Both the position numbers and the translations under genes were made by a program. A stretch of DNA of 64,000 nt from SG8-38 sp041576815 (GTDB lineage Bacteria; Myxococcota_A; Polyangia; Polyangiales; Houyiibacteriaceae): positions 47,581-111,580 of the forward strand of contig JBFGKE010000007.1 in NCBI GenBank assembly GCA_041576815.1, written 5' to 3'. This document shows, one piece after another, positions 22,795 through 30,904 of the stretch. Below the pieces are notes generated by a model. That model was not told where the DNA came from. It did not search any database and saw only the letters and a program-made list of their open reading frames with translations. Within the stretch, counting starts at the first letter, position 1. The number at the start of each line of letters is the position of its first letter.

Positions 22795-24228
22795 CTACTC
22801 GGAGACCCTCACCTGGATACTGGTCACCAAATCCCCAGTGGCGGTGGCGACGTCGGATACGACGACCACGGGCTGCCCGGCCTCTAGAACTTTTCGCTCA
22901 CGGAGCTTCGCGAGTGCGTTCACTATCGTCTTTTCGGGGTCTTTCGAGAGGTTCATCCGAAACGGGACCACCGAGCGACTCAGCCACAGCTTGCGGCGCG
23001 TCGTGCTCATGTTGGTGAACGCGTAGATGATCGCGTGTTGCGGCCGGTAGCTCGCGACGAGCTGGCCGAAGTAGCCGCGGCGAGTCATCACGACGATCGC
23101 TTTGGCCCCAAGCGAGTCCGCCAAACGGCAGGCCCCTTGCGCGACGTGTGCGCGCTGCGTCGCAGGCGGCGGACGCTCTTTGTAGAAATCGAGCCCTGGA
23201 CCCATCTCGATGCGACGCGCAATCGTGTCGAGCACTTCGACACAGCGAATCGGGTGCCTGCCGGCGGCGGTTTCACCGCTCAGCATGATCGCGTCGGCCT
23301 GCTCGTAGACGGCGTTGGCGACGTCGGTGACTTCGGCACGCGTCGGAAGTGGATTCTCGATCATCGATTCCAGGAGGTGGGTGGCCACGATGATCGGTTT
23401 GCCGGCAATCGCGCATCGCCGAACCATTTCCCGCTGAAGCACGGGGAGGTCTTCAAATGCGACTTCGACGCCGAGGTCACCGCGAGCGACCATGATGCCG
23501 TCCGCCGCCTCGAGAATCGCGTCGAAGTTGTCGACGCCCTCTTGGTTCTCGATTTTGGCGATGAGCCGCTGATGCCCGCCGGCTTCATCGATGATGTCCC
23601 GTACCTCTTGCACGTCCTCGACGCCTCGAACGAAAGACAGGGCGATGAAGTCGACGTCTTGCTCGATGGCAAACGTGATGTCTTCGCGGTCCTTCTTCGT
23701 GATCGAGGGCAGGTTCACGCGAACTCCGGGCAAATTGACGTGCTTTCGCGAGCCGAGCGTGCCGCCATCGAGCACGCGGCACTTGAGTCGGTGCTGGGAG
23801 ACCTCGAGCACCTCTAGGTTGATGAGACCGTTGTCGACCGTGACGCGCTCGCCGACGCGAAGGTCGCTCACGAGATCCTGGTAGTTCACGTGAACGCTAC
23901 GCTCTTCTGCGTCGTCGGCGAGCACGGTGAAGTAGAAGACGTCGCCGGTTTTGAGGTCGAGGCTTTCGGCAAGCTCGCCCGTACGGATCTCCGGCCCCTG
24001 AAGGTCCATCAAGATCGACACGGGGTGCGGTAGCTTCTTGCTGAGGCTCTTGAGGTTGCGAATGACCTGAAGGTGCGATGCGTGGTCACCGTGGGACATG
24101 TTGAGACGCGCGAGATTCATGCCCGCACGGGCCAGGCCGGCGAGCGAATCCCACGAGCTCGTCGAAGGACCAATGGTGCAGACGATCTTCGTGAGCCGGG
24201 TCTGTAACGCTTGCGGCGGCAGCTTCAT
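22795..24228 (-). CDS. pyk: Pyruvate kinase
   Basis: A 477-residue type II pyruvate kinase, which transfers phosphate from PEP to ADP in glycolysis. Family landmarks in order: TKIVCTIGPSTSSW (start), ARLNMSHGDHASH, DLQGPEIRTGEL, the B-domain, KDREDITFAIEQDVDFIALSFVR, the catalytic-lysine segment LIAKIENQEGV, GIMVARGDLGVE and MLSGETAAGRHP. The C-terminal allosteric domain is complete. The signature usually written ATQMLESM reads ATHLLESM here. It lies 24 bases after the stop of an exported protease gene on the same strand, so the two may be co-transcribed. Confidence 0.97.
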   Translation of the reverse strand: MKLPPQALQTRLTKIVCTIGPSTSSWDSLAGLARAGMNLARLNMSHGDHASHLQVIRNLKSLSKKLPHPVSILMDLQGPEIRTGELAESLDLKTGDVFYFTVLADDAEERSVHVNYQDLVSDLRVGERVTVDNGLINLEVLEVSQHRLKCRVLDGGTLGSRKHVNLPGVRVNLPSITKKDREDITFAIEQDVDFIALSFVRGVEDVQEVRDIIDEAGGHQRLIAKIENQEGVDNFDAILEAADGIMVARGDLGVEVAFEDLPVLQREMVRRCAIAGKPIIVATHLLESMIENPLPTRAEVTDVANAVYEQADAIMLSGETAAGRHPIRCVEVLDTIARRIEMGPGLDFYKERPPPATQRAHVAQGACRLADSLGAKAIVVMTRRGYFGQLVASYRPQHAIIYAFTNMSTTRRKLWLSRSVVPFRMNLSKDPEKTIVNALAKLRERKVLEAGQPVVVVSDVATATGDLVTSIQVRVSE

Positions 24229-24252
24229 CGCTGCGCGGAGCGTAGGCCAGGC

Positions 24253-25326
24253 CTATACGGGAGACAATCGGCGGCGGACCGAGAAAAGGAGTAGCAAGAC
24301 GCCTTCCACGAGGGCAGTGGAGCGGTCGTCGGGCGTTCGCGACGAAGCGGCGCACGTGACGGCGCCGTCGAGCGAGCCACCTTTGGGCACGTGAATCGGA
24401 TCCGCACCGGCCGCCAAGAACGAGCGGCTTTCATCGGTTTGCGGCACGGCAGGCTCGAATTCATCTCCTGCGACGTCCTCGATCCAAGGAAGGTACGCGG
24501 AAAGCAAGGTGTACACGCCACCGTCACCGCAGTCCCGTTTGACGTCGGAGCGGCCCCGCGACACCAACCCAACGAGGTAGTCACCCTCTTCAGTGGGCAC
24601 GTAGAGCGGACCGCCCGAATCTCCGAAGCAGGAGTCACCGAGCTGATCGAGCCGCCGAGTCAACAGCTCACGTTGGCCCAGGATGTCGATCACCGCGTCC
24701 GAAATGTACAGCTGCCCCGAGAGGTCAGCGTCGAGATCGTAGACACCGTAGCCAGCGACGAACGCGAGGTCGCCGTGATGGACGAGCTCGGACTCGCGCT
24801 CCCGACGGAGCATGGGCGCTTTCGGCACGTGATCGAAAGGCTCGGCGAGGAAGAGCAGCGCGATGTCGTTCGGCGAGCCCATGCCGCCCTGCCCCGCACC
24901 GGTTCGGCTTCGACCCATGATGAAATCGTGGTCGTACCCTTCGTGGACGCGCGCGTACTCGACCGATCGGATCATGTTCGGCGCGACCTCTTGGTGGTCG
25001 AGGTGTCCGGCCACCACCTCGAACGCGCCGGGTGCGATTGGCTGTACGAGGCCTCGATCAGGCTCGATGACGGCACAGTGCGCTGCGGTGACGACGAGCG
25101 CCGCGGAGATCAGCGTCCCGGAGCAAAAGCCAGCGCTCGCGCCGGGGCGCCGAATTTCGACGGTTGCGAAGATCTGGCTCGTCGTCGCCCTCCAACCGCC
25201 GACGACGTAGCCGTGCGCGGCTGCGATCTCGGAGTTGTCGTCGAGGTGGCTCCCCGGGTCACCGCAGCCTAGGGTTATGCCCAAAAGGGTTACAGACAGG
25301 GCTTTGTATGCCTTTGGGGGATGCAT
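24253..25326 (-). CDS. Secreted trypsin-like serine protease (lipoprotein)
   Basis: A 357-residue S1 protease. The signal ends in GITLGC (Cys21, lipobox). Mature enzyme begins near YVVGGW. The triad is H83 (VTAAHC), D154 (NDIALL) and S237 (GDSCFGDSGGP). Asp231 at the start of the last motif is the residue that gives trypsin its Lys/Arg preference. Cysteine pairs around the His (FCSG..AAHC) fit a disulfide. The C-terminus ends with a Cys-containing spacer, a hydrophobic run (LVEGVLLLLFSV) and RRR, again like a MYXO-CTERM signal but degenerate. It may help digest prey or external protein. It is followed closely by pyruvate kinase. Confidence 0.88.
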   Translation of the reverse strand: MHPPKAYKALSVTLLGITLGCGDPGSHLDDNSEIAAAHGYVVGGWRATTSQIFATVEIRRPGASAGFCSGTLISAALVVTAAHCAVIEPDRGLVQPIAPGAFEVVAGHLDHQEVAPNMIRSVEYARVHEGYDHDFIMGRSRTGAGQGGMGSPNDIALLFLAEPFDHVPKAPMLRRERESELVHHGDLAFVAGYGVYDLDADLSGQLYISDAVIDILGQRELLTRRLDQLGDSCFGDSGGPLYVPTEEGDYLVGLVSRGRSDVKRDCGDGGVYTLLSAYLPWIEDVAGDEFEPAVPQTDESRSFLAAGADPIHVPKGGSLDGAVTCAASSRTPDDRSTALVEGVLLLLFSVRRRLSPV

Positions 25327-25372
25327 GGGGCAAGGTAGGTGGAAGTATCATGCGTGCGATCCTCTTCCTAGA

Positions 25373-25388
25373 GTGAACGTTTGTGAAC
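25373..25388. promoter_or_regulatory. Direct repeat upstream of the TetR gene
   Basis: GTGAAC occurs at 25373-25378 and 25383-25388, ten bases apart (one helical turn), in the short region between the divergent protease and TetR genes. It could be an autoregulatory operator. Length is too small for certainty. Confidence 0.3.
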
Positions 25389-25484
25389 CGATCATTGTGT
25401 GAGGTCCCCCACGTTTGAGGTCTGCGCGCGTTCGACGCATGCGGAAAACTTGGTGCTCTACGCCCGCGGACTCAGAGTCACGGC

Positions 25485-26099
25485 GTGGAGAGAACGAGCC
25501 GCCGCGCGCGACGGAAATCCGAAACGCTGCGCCGCATCGAGGCGGCGGGGTGGGAGCTCTTCCGAACGCGCGGGTATGAGGCGACGTCGACCCGCGAGAT
25601 AGCGGAAGCAGCCGATATCGCGGCGGGCACGTTGTTCAACTACTTCGCGGAAAAGCGGAGCCTGCTGATCCACCTCATGCAGCGCTACATCGATGCAGCC
25701 GCTGCCGAGGCATTCGAAAGATTTCGGCCGTCGACGCTCGAGCGCGACCTCACCGCCGTCTTCGACGCACTGACGGACGCGTACGCTCGGGAGAGGCGAC
25801 TCAGCCGCGTATTCGTGAAGGAGCTGTTGTTCACGGATGGCCGTGGTCGTGCGGGCTCTGCGGCTTGGACGTTCGATCTCGTGAAGCGCATCTCCTCGGT
25901 GGTGCGGGAAGCGCAGAAACGTGGGGAGCTCGATCCGTCGGTCGACCCGATGGAGGTGGGACAGCAGATCTTCAGCGCACACTACTTTGGGCTCGTGACC
26001 TGGCTGGGCGGCACGATCCCGTCCCGCAGGGCGCACGAGGAGCAGTTTCGGGCTTCGTTACGCCTGCTTTTGCGTGGCCTGCGCAGACGCGCGGCTTAG
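25485..26099 (+). CDS. TetR-family transcriptional regulator
   Basis: A 204-residue regulator from GTG 25485. The N-terminal helix-turn-helix is textbook: RRIEAAGWELFRTRGYEATSTREIAEAADIAAGTLFNYFAEKRSLL (about 15-60). The C-terminal ligand domain is helical and not assignable. Such regulators commonly control lipid, steroid or efflux genes; KstR, which binds the motif seen at 18514 and 21103, is also a TetR protein. This gene lies only about 4 kb away, which makes it a candidate for those sites, but nothing in the recognition helix proves it. It overlaps the hydrolase gene by 42 bases, tail to tail. Confidence 0.9.
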   Translation: MERTSRRARRKSETLRRIEAAGWELFRTRGYEATSTREIAEAADIAAGTLFNYFAEKRSLLIHLMQRYIDAAAAEAFERFRPSTLERDLTAVFDALTDAYARERRLSRVFVKELLFTDGRGRAGSAAWTFDLVKRISSVVREAQKRGELDPSVDPMEVGQQIFSAHYFGLVTWLGGTIPSRRAHEEQFRASLRLLLRGLRRRAA

Positions 26100-26993
26100 C
26101 CTGGCGTTGACGTCGAGGACGGCCGCCGCGATTTCCTCGGGCACCTCTTCTTGGAGGAAATGTCCCGCCTGGGTTTCGGTCACGGGGGGGTCGCCGAGGA
26201 GCGCCTTCGTGCGTTTGAGGGCGCGGGCGAGAACCGGATCGCGACGTCCCCACACCATCGCCTTCGGACCCTCGAACGAGCGGACGAACGCCGCGCACTC
26301 TTCGAGCGCCGGGATCGAAGGGTGCCCCATGCGGTCGACCGCCATCCGCGCGGTCGCGAGGGGTGCGACACGGTCGCGGAAGCGTCGAAGCGGGTAGCGG
26401 TACGCGCGCGCGACGTGTCCTCGAATCGTCGATTTGTCACCCTGCGCGAGGTGTAGGGCCGCTTGGGGCAAGGGGAGCACCCGAAACGCGAAGCCGCTGA
26501 TGAGAGGCATGTGCGAAAAGCGATGGAATGCGGTCGGTTTGAAGCCCGGCGACGGCGCGTCGAGCACCGTGTTCAAGACCACCATGCCGCCGAGGCGATC
26601 CGGTCGCGTCGTGAAAGGATGCGTCCCGATCGCGCCGCCCCAGTCCTGACAGACCAGGATCACTTCGCGGAGATCGAGCTGGTCGATCAGGGACCCGAGC
26701 CACCTGCTGTGATTGCGCAGGGTGTGGACCGAGAAATCGCGCGGCTTGTCGCTAAACCCAAAGCCGATCAAGTCCGGCATGATCAGGCGAAGACCCTGGC
26801 CCTGGAGCCCCATGGCAACATGACGGTAGAGAAAACCCCAGGTCGGGTTGCCGTGTACCATCAGCACGGGCCGTCCGCGCCCCGTCTCCATCACGTGCAT
26901 GCGCAGGCCGTCGCCCACCGCCACGCGGTAGCGCGTAAACGGAACCTCTTTGGCGATCCACGGAGGAAGCTCGGGCGCCGCAAGTCTCTCCAC
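26058..26993 (-). CDS. Alpha/beta hydrolase, haloalkane dehalogenase type
   Basis: A 311-residue hydrolase from GTG 26993. It has the oxyanion/halide motif HGNPTW (47-52), the nucleophile motif CQDWGG (Asp117, with the following Trp as second halide-binding residue) and the His in AGHFLQEE near residue 283. A nucleophilic Asp flanked by Trp, plus Asn in HGNPTW, is the haloalkane dehalogenase pattern rather than the Ser esterase pattern, so carbon-halogen or epoxide hydrolysis is plausible. The natural substrate is unknown. It overlaps the TetR gene end, and a perfect hairpin lies 31 bases upstream of its start. Confidence 0.82.
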   Translation of the reverse strand: MERLAAPELPPWIAKEVPFTRYRVAVGDGLRMHVMETGRGRPVLMVHGNPTWGFLYRHVAMGLQGQGLRLIMPDLIGFGFSDKPRDFSVHTLRNHSRWLGSLIDQLDLREVILVCQDWGGAIGTHPFTTRPDRLGGMVVLNTVLDAPSPGFKPTAFHRFSHMPLISGFAFRVLPLPQAALHLAQGDKSTIRGHVARAYRYPLRRFRDRVAPLATARMAVDRMGHPSIPALEECAAFVRSFEGPKAMVWGRRDPVLARALKRTKALLGDPPVTETQAGHFLQEEVPEEIAAAVLDVNARLSRASAQATQKQA

Positions 26994-27024
26994 GGTTCGA
27001 GCCTACCCCCGAACCCAGCCAAAC

Positions 27025-27062
27025 GGCACCGAAAAAGGGGACTGTCCCCTTTTTTCGGTGCC
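27025..27062. repeat. Long palindrome with GGGGACTGTCCCC core
   Basis: Arms GGCACCGAAAAAGGGGAC and GTCCCCTTTTTTCGGTGCC pair over nearly their full length around a central T. It lies between the start of the hydrolase gene and the stop of the membrane protein gene. The core AAAGGGGACNGTCCCCTTT recurs at 35458-35550 and twice at 53873-53939. As a hairpin it could also end transcription from the gene at 27065. Confidence 0.8.
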
Positions 27063-27064
27063 GA

Positions 27065-27742
27065 TTACTCCACGGCCGTCCTTCGCCATTTGCGGAATAC
27101 GAGCACGCCGCCTGCGACGATCGCGACGGTGGCCATGATGATGATCGGCCAAAGACGTTCCCAGGGCCAACTCGAGAGAGGGTGTTTTTCGAGCCAAGCG
27201 GCAACGCGGACGCCGACGAGCGTCATGAGCAGCGTGAACGGCGCGACGCCGAGCACCGTGCCCGTGAGAAACGGTCCGACGTGGACTCGTGACACGCCGA
27301 GGGCCCACTGGACGGTTGGCGTCGTATAAAAAATGAGGCGGAGCAAGAGGACCGTGCGAAATCCGCGCGACTCGAGCCGATCGTCGAAGCGGCGAATTCT
27401 CTGCGGCAGTCGCTGCTGGATCCAGTCGCGGGCGATGAAGCGTGCGCCGGCGAACGCGAAGAGGCCGGTTCCAACCGTCCCAGCCCAGTTGAGGAGAAAC
27501 GCCTCCGTGGGGCTCCAGATCAACGGCGCGCTCAATAAGAACACCAAGCCATTGACGCCAAACGGTTGCAGCACCGAATACGCGGCGATGAACAGCACGC
27601 CACCCCACGTGCCCGCTTCACGAAACCAAACGCGCATCGTCGCAGGGTCGAAGCGTTCGTACGCCCCGCTCGTATAGATCCAGGCTACGAGCCCCGCCAC
27701 GGCTGCGGCAAGCGCGATTTTCAGCCACGACGTCCGGTCCAC
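27065..27742 (-). CDS. TVP38/TMEM64 (VTT-domain) membrane protein
   Basis: A 225-residue membrane protein from GTG 27742 with about five or six helices. The central part carries the VTT/SNARE-associated signature: a Gly-Pro-rich hydrophobic segment (PFGVNGLVFLLSAPLIWSP), NWAGTVGTGLFAFAGARFIAR, then RGFRTVLLLRLIFYTTPTVQ. The family (DedA, YdjX, TMEM41B, VMP1) is linked to lipid scrambling or transport across membranes. The last helix is followed by FRKWRR. It diverges from the sterol reductase gene across 85 bases. The substrate lipid is not known. Confidence 0.85.
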   Translation of the reverse strand: MDRTSWLKIALAAAVAGLVAWIYTSGAYERFDPATMRVWFREAGTWGGVLFIAAYSVLQPFGVNGLVFLLSAPLIWSPTEAFLLNWAGTVGTGLFAFAGARFIARDWIQQRLPQRIRRFDDRLESRGFRTVLLLRLIFYTTPTVQWALGVSRVHVGPFLTGTVLGVAPFTLLMTLVGVRVAAWLEKHPLSSWPWERLWPIIIMATVAIVAGGVLVFRKWRRTAVE

Positions 27743-27827
27743 GCCGGCATCCTAGCGCAGGGCGAGGGGCACTCTAGACTTCGCCTCGCACTCCGGTATA
27801 GAACGGTGCCGAACTCAGGAGGGAGCT

Positions 27828-29204
27828 TTGCAAGACGCAGTGAAACCGGCGCTGCCGGCCGCCGCAGCAGCGCGAGCATCCAAAAAAGGCGACGAGCAGG
27901 TACGCGAGTTTGGCGGCACGTTCGGCGTGACGTTCATCATCACCCTGTCGCACGCCTTGATGCTGTACCTCTGGATCGCGTGGCGGTTCTATGAGGGCGC
28001 GCTTTTCTATCCGGCCAGCTTGTCCGACGTCGGTCCGTTCTTCGAGCGTCTGTGGGCCCAAATCGTCGCGCACGGGACGCCCACCTGGGAGATCTTCGCA
28101 ATCTACGGGTCTTTCCTCGTCGTGCAGGGGCTGATGGCGGCGTATCTGCCCGGTCTCCGCATCAAGGGCCTCCCGATCCCATCGAGAGGCGGAGAGCGGC
28201 TCGAGTATCGATGCAACGCGGTCACGGCGTGGTGGCTCACGCTTGCGATCGTCGGCGTGCTGCACTTCACGGGGATCTTTCCACTGCAGCGAATCTACGA
28301 TCACTTCGGCCAGTTCATGATCGCCGCGATGATCACCGGAAACCTCGTGGCCATCGCGGTGTACTTCGGAGCAAAGGCCACGGGCAATGCCGAGCGCATG
28401 TCGGGAAGCTTCCTGTACGACTTCTTCATGGGCGCGTGGCTCAACCCGCGTATCGGCCCGCTCGATCTCAAGATGTGGGCCGAGGTCCGCGTGTCTTGGC
28501 TCACCCTCTTCCTGCTCACCCTCAGTGGGGCCGCCCACCAATACGCCACCTACGGCACGGTGAGCACGCCGATGATCTTCATGATTGTCGCACACTTCCT
28601 ATACGCCAACGCCTGCATGAAAGGCGAAGAATGCATCCCGACGACTTGGGACATCTTTTACGAGAAGTGGGGATGGATGCTGGTGTTCTGGAACCTCGCC
28701 GGGGTGCCCTTCGTGTACTGCTTCAACTCGATGTACATCGCGTCCCGGCCTCCCTTCGAGCACTCGGTCGGCTACACGGTGTTCTGTTTCGTGCTCTTGA
28801 TCGGCGCGTACTACGTGTGGGACACGGCGCAGAGCCAACGCAATCGCTTCCGCATGCAGCTCAACGGATCTTACGTGAAGCGCAAGGCGTTTCCGCAACT
28901 CCCTTGGGGCACCCTGAAGAACCCGCGCTACCTCGAGACCAAAGCCGGCTCGAAGCTGCTAGTCGACGGATGGTGGCGGTACGCGCGCAAGATCCACTAC
29001 ACCACGGACATCCTGATGGCGCTCTCATGGGGCTTGATCTGCGGTTTCGACCATTTTCTTCCGTACCTCTACGTCACGTTCTTCGTGCTCATGATCCTCC
29101 ATCGAGCGGGCCGAGACATCGCACGGTGCAGGAAGAAATACGGCGACGACTGGGACCGGTATTGCGAGGAGGTCCCGTATCTCTTCATTCCGTACGTGTT
29201 TTGA
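27828..29204 (+). CDS. ERG4/ERG24-family sterol reductase
   Basis: A 458-residue polytopic protein; start TTG 27828 is supported by the ribosome site GGAGGG five bases before it. The C-terminal third has the family signature almost intact: FPQLPWGTLKNPRYL, LLVDGWWRYARKIHYTTDI, ALSWGLICGF, LHRAGRDIARCRKKYG and DWDRYCEEVPYLFIPYVF. These enzymes use NADPH to reduce a sterol double bond (C-14, C-7 or C-24(28)); which one cannot be told by eye. Sterol synthesis is known in some myxobacteria, so a genuine sterol step is likely. About eight to ten helices precede the signature. It heads a co-directional cluster, with the next gene only 12 bases on. Confidence 0.88.
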   Translation: MQDAVKPALPAAAAARASKKGDEQVREFGGTFGVTFIITLSHALMLYLWIAWRFYEGALFYPASLSDVGPFFERLWAQIVAHGTPTWEIFAIYGSFLVVQGLMAAYLPGLRIKGLPIPSRGGERLEYRCNAVTAWWLTLAIVGVLHFTGIFPLQRIYDHFGQFMIAAMITGNLVAIAVYFGAKATGNAERMSGSFLYDFFMGAWLNPRIGPLDLKMWAEVRVSWLTLFLLTLSGAAHQYATYGTVSTPMIFMIVAHFLYANACMKGEECIPTTWDIFYEKWGWMLVFWNLAGVPFVYCFNSMYIASRPPFEHSVGYTVFCFVLLIGAYYVWDTAQSQRNRFRMQLNGSYVKRKAFPQLPWGTLKNPRYLETKAGSKLLVDGWWRYARKIHYTTDILMALSWGLICGFDHFLPYLYVTFFVLMILHRAGRDIARCRKKYGDDWDRYCEEVPYLFIPYVF

Positions 29205-29216
29205 GGAGGCTTTGAC

Positions 29217-30770
29217 ATGAACGTTACGCGCATCGATGACTGCCTGAGCAATCGGGATGGCGTTCTCTTCATCGATGACGTGTCGAGCGTCGATCTCGTC
29301 GCGCGCTTCGGCTCGCCGCTCTTCGTCTTCTCGGAAGACCAAATACGCCGGAACGTTCGCCGTTTTCAGCGTGCCTTCGAACGCGGCTGGACGGCAGGCC
29401 CGATCAAAGTGATGCCCGCCGCCAAGGCGAACTGGCTCTACGCGGTGCAGCGGGTGCTCGCCGACGAGGGTTGCGGTGCAGACATCTACTCGCCGGGGGA
29501 GCTGGACGTCGCGCTTCGGGCCGGCGTGGATCCGAGCTTCATTTCCGTGAACGGGGTTCCAAAGAGCAAAGCGCACATCGCGCACGCCATCGACGTCGGC
29601 GCGAGGCTGACGATCGACAGCCTTCAAGACGTCGCATTTCTCGAAGAGCTGGCCCCCAGCCTCCCGAAGACAGCGCGCGTCCGGCTGCGGATCCGGCCCG
29701 CCATCTCGGAGTTCGTCAAAAAGAGCGACTTCGCCCCCGACGGCATGGTGCCGACCGACCTCGTGGCGCTGGTCTACAAGGGTGGCCTGTCGATCGATGA
29801 AGTCATCGAAGCGGGCCGGCGCGTCATGGACCTCCCGAATGTCGAGGTCGTCGGCTTTCACGCTCACCATGGACGGCACCATCGCTCCACTCGCTACTGG
29901 GAAGCGCAAATGCACGCATATGCGCGCGACATCGGCCGGGTGTGCCGCGCGCTTGGCGGCTACCGGCCGCAAGAGATCAGCATCGGCGGTGGTTTTGCGA
30001 TCCCGCGCGACCCGCACAACGCGGCCACCGACTACGCGGATCCCGTGTTGTTTGGCTCGCTACACCTGCTGTCACTGGGACTGAAGCACCTGGGCGCGAA
30101 GGTTCGATACAAAGTCGTCGACAAGCTTCTCGGGCTCGTGCAAGGGAGTCCCAATACCGTTCCTGCGCCCAGCATCGAAGAGTACGGCGCCGCGACCACG
30201 GCCGCGCTTCTCGACGCGCTCCCAAAGCACGGCATCGATGCCAAGGACGTGATGCTGCAGCTCGAGCCGGGCCGCGCGATCCACGGGAACGCCGGCGTTC
30301 ATCTCACGACGGTGGAAGCGACCAAGAAGATGACCTCGCCGATTCGGTGGAACCTCGTGACGGTCGACACTTCGGAGTTCTGGATGACCGGCGGGCGCTT
30401 CGAACACCACCTCCATGAGCACTGCGTCGCAACCCGCCTCGGGGCGCCGAAGACGATGAAAGCCGACGTCGTCGGCCGGAGCTGTTACGGCGACAGGCTG
30501 CTCGGCGCAGTGAAGCTTCCCGAGGTCGAGGTAGGCGACCTCTTCGCCTTCCTCGACACCGGCGCTTACCAGGAGGTCTCGGCGAGCAATTTCAACGCAA
30601 TGCCTCGGCCCGCTGCGATCCTGGTCACCGGTGACCGTGCGTCGGTCGTCCGGCGCGCTGAAAACCTCGAGGACGTCTTTCGCCGCGACGAGCTGCCGGC
30701 GCACCTCGCGACCGAAACAGACACAGCCGACGCACCGCGCGATGGGCGGGCGTCTCGGAACCGAGCGTAG
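29217..30770 (+). CDS. PLP-dependent decarboxylase, DapDC/ODC type (fold III)
   Basis: A 517-residue fold-III PLP enzyme, longer than the usual 420. The PLP lysine is K70 in MPAAKANWLYAV (the YAVKAN segment of DAP decarboxylase). Later landmarks are GFHAHHG, SIGGGFAIP, QLEPGRAIHGNAG (phosphate-binding), the Cys of VVGRSCYGDRL and FLDTGAYQEV. The usual HIGS after GFH is replaced by HAHHGRHH. It decarboxylates or otherwise acts on a basic or dicarboxylic amino acid. Its place 12 bases after a sterol reductase and before a ThDP enzyme argues for a special biosynthetic role rather than lysine synthesis. A strong GGAGG site precedes the ATG. Confidence 0.82.
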   Translation: MNVTRIDDCLSNRDGVLFIDDVSSVDLVARFGSPLFVFSEDQIRRNVRRFQRAFERGWTAGPIKVMPAAKANWLYAVQRVLADEGCGADIYSPGELDVALRAGVDPSFISVNGVPKSKAHIAHAIDVGARLTIDSLQDVAFLEELAPSLPKTARVRLRIRPAISEFVKKSDFAPDGMVPTDLVALVYKGGLSIDEVIEAGRRVMDLPNVEVVGFHAHHGRHHRSTRYWEAQMHAYARDIGRVCRALGGYRPQEISIGGGFAIPRDPHNAATDYADPVLFGSLHLLSLGLKHLGAKVRYKVVDKLLGLVQGSPNTVPAPSIEEYGAATTAALLDALPKHGIDAKDVMLQLEPGRAIHGNAGVHLTTVEATKKMTSPIRWNLVTVDTSEFWMTGGRFEHHLHEHCVATRLGAPKTMKADVVGRSCYGDRLLGAVKLPEVEVGDLFAFLDTGAYQEVSASNFNAMPRPAAILVTGDRASVVRRAENLEDVFRRDELPAHLATETDTADAPRDGRASRNRA

Positions 30771-30904
30771 CGCAGGCGCGCGGAAACCCAGGCCTTCGCG
30801 GCGCAAATGTTTCGCTTTCAGCGGTGGAAAAGCCGGGTGTACCTTTGCGTTTCGGCGCCCGCGCCACCCGAGCGGCGGCCACCCACGGCGCAGGAAGGAT
30901 CACC

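Noticed and set aside
25485..26099. Naming the TetR gene kstR
   Set aside because: Family and distance allow it, but no residue evidence links it to the operators at 18510 and 21103.
27799..27812. TAGAACGGTGCCGA before the sterol reductase as a third KstR-like box
   Set aside because: Only the first half fits TNNAACNNGTTNNA; the GTT half is TGC. Counted only as a weak hint.
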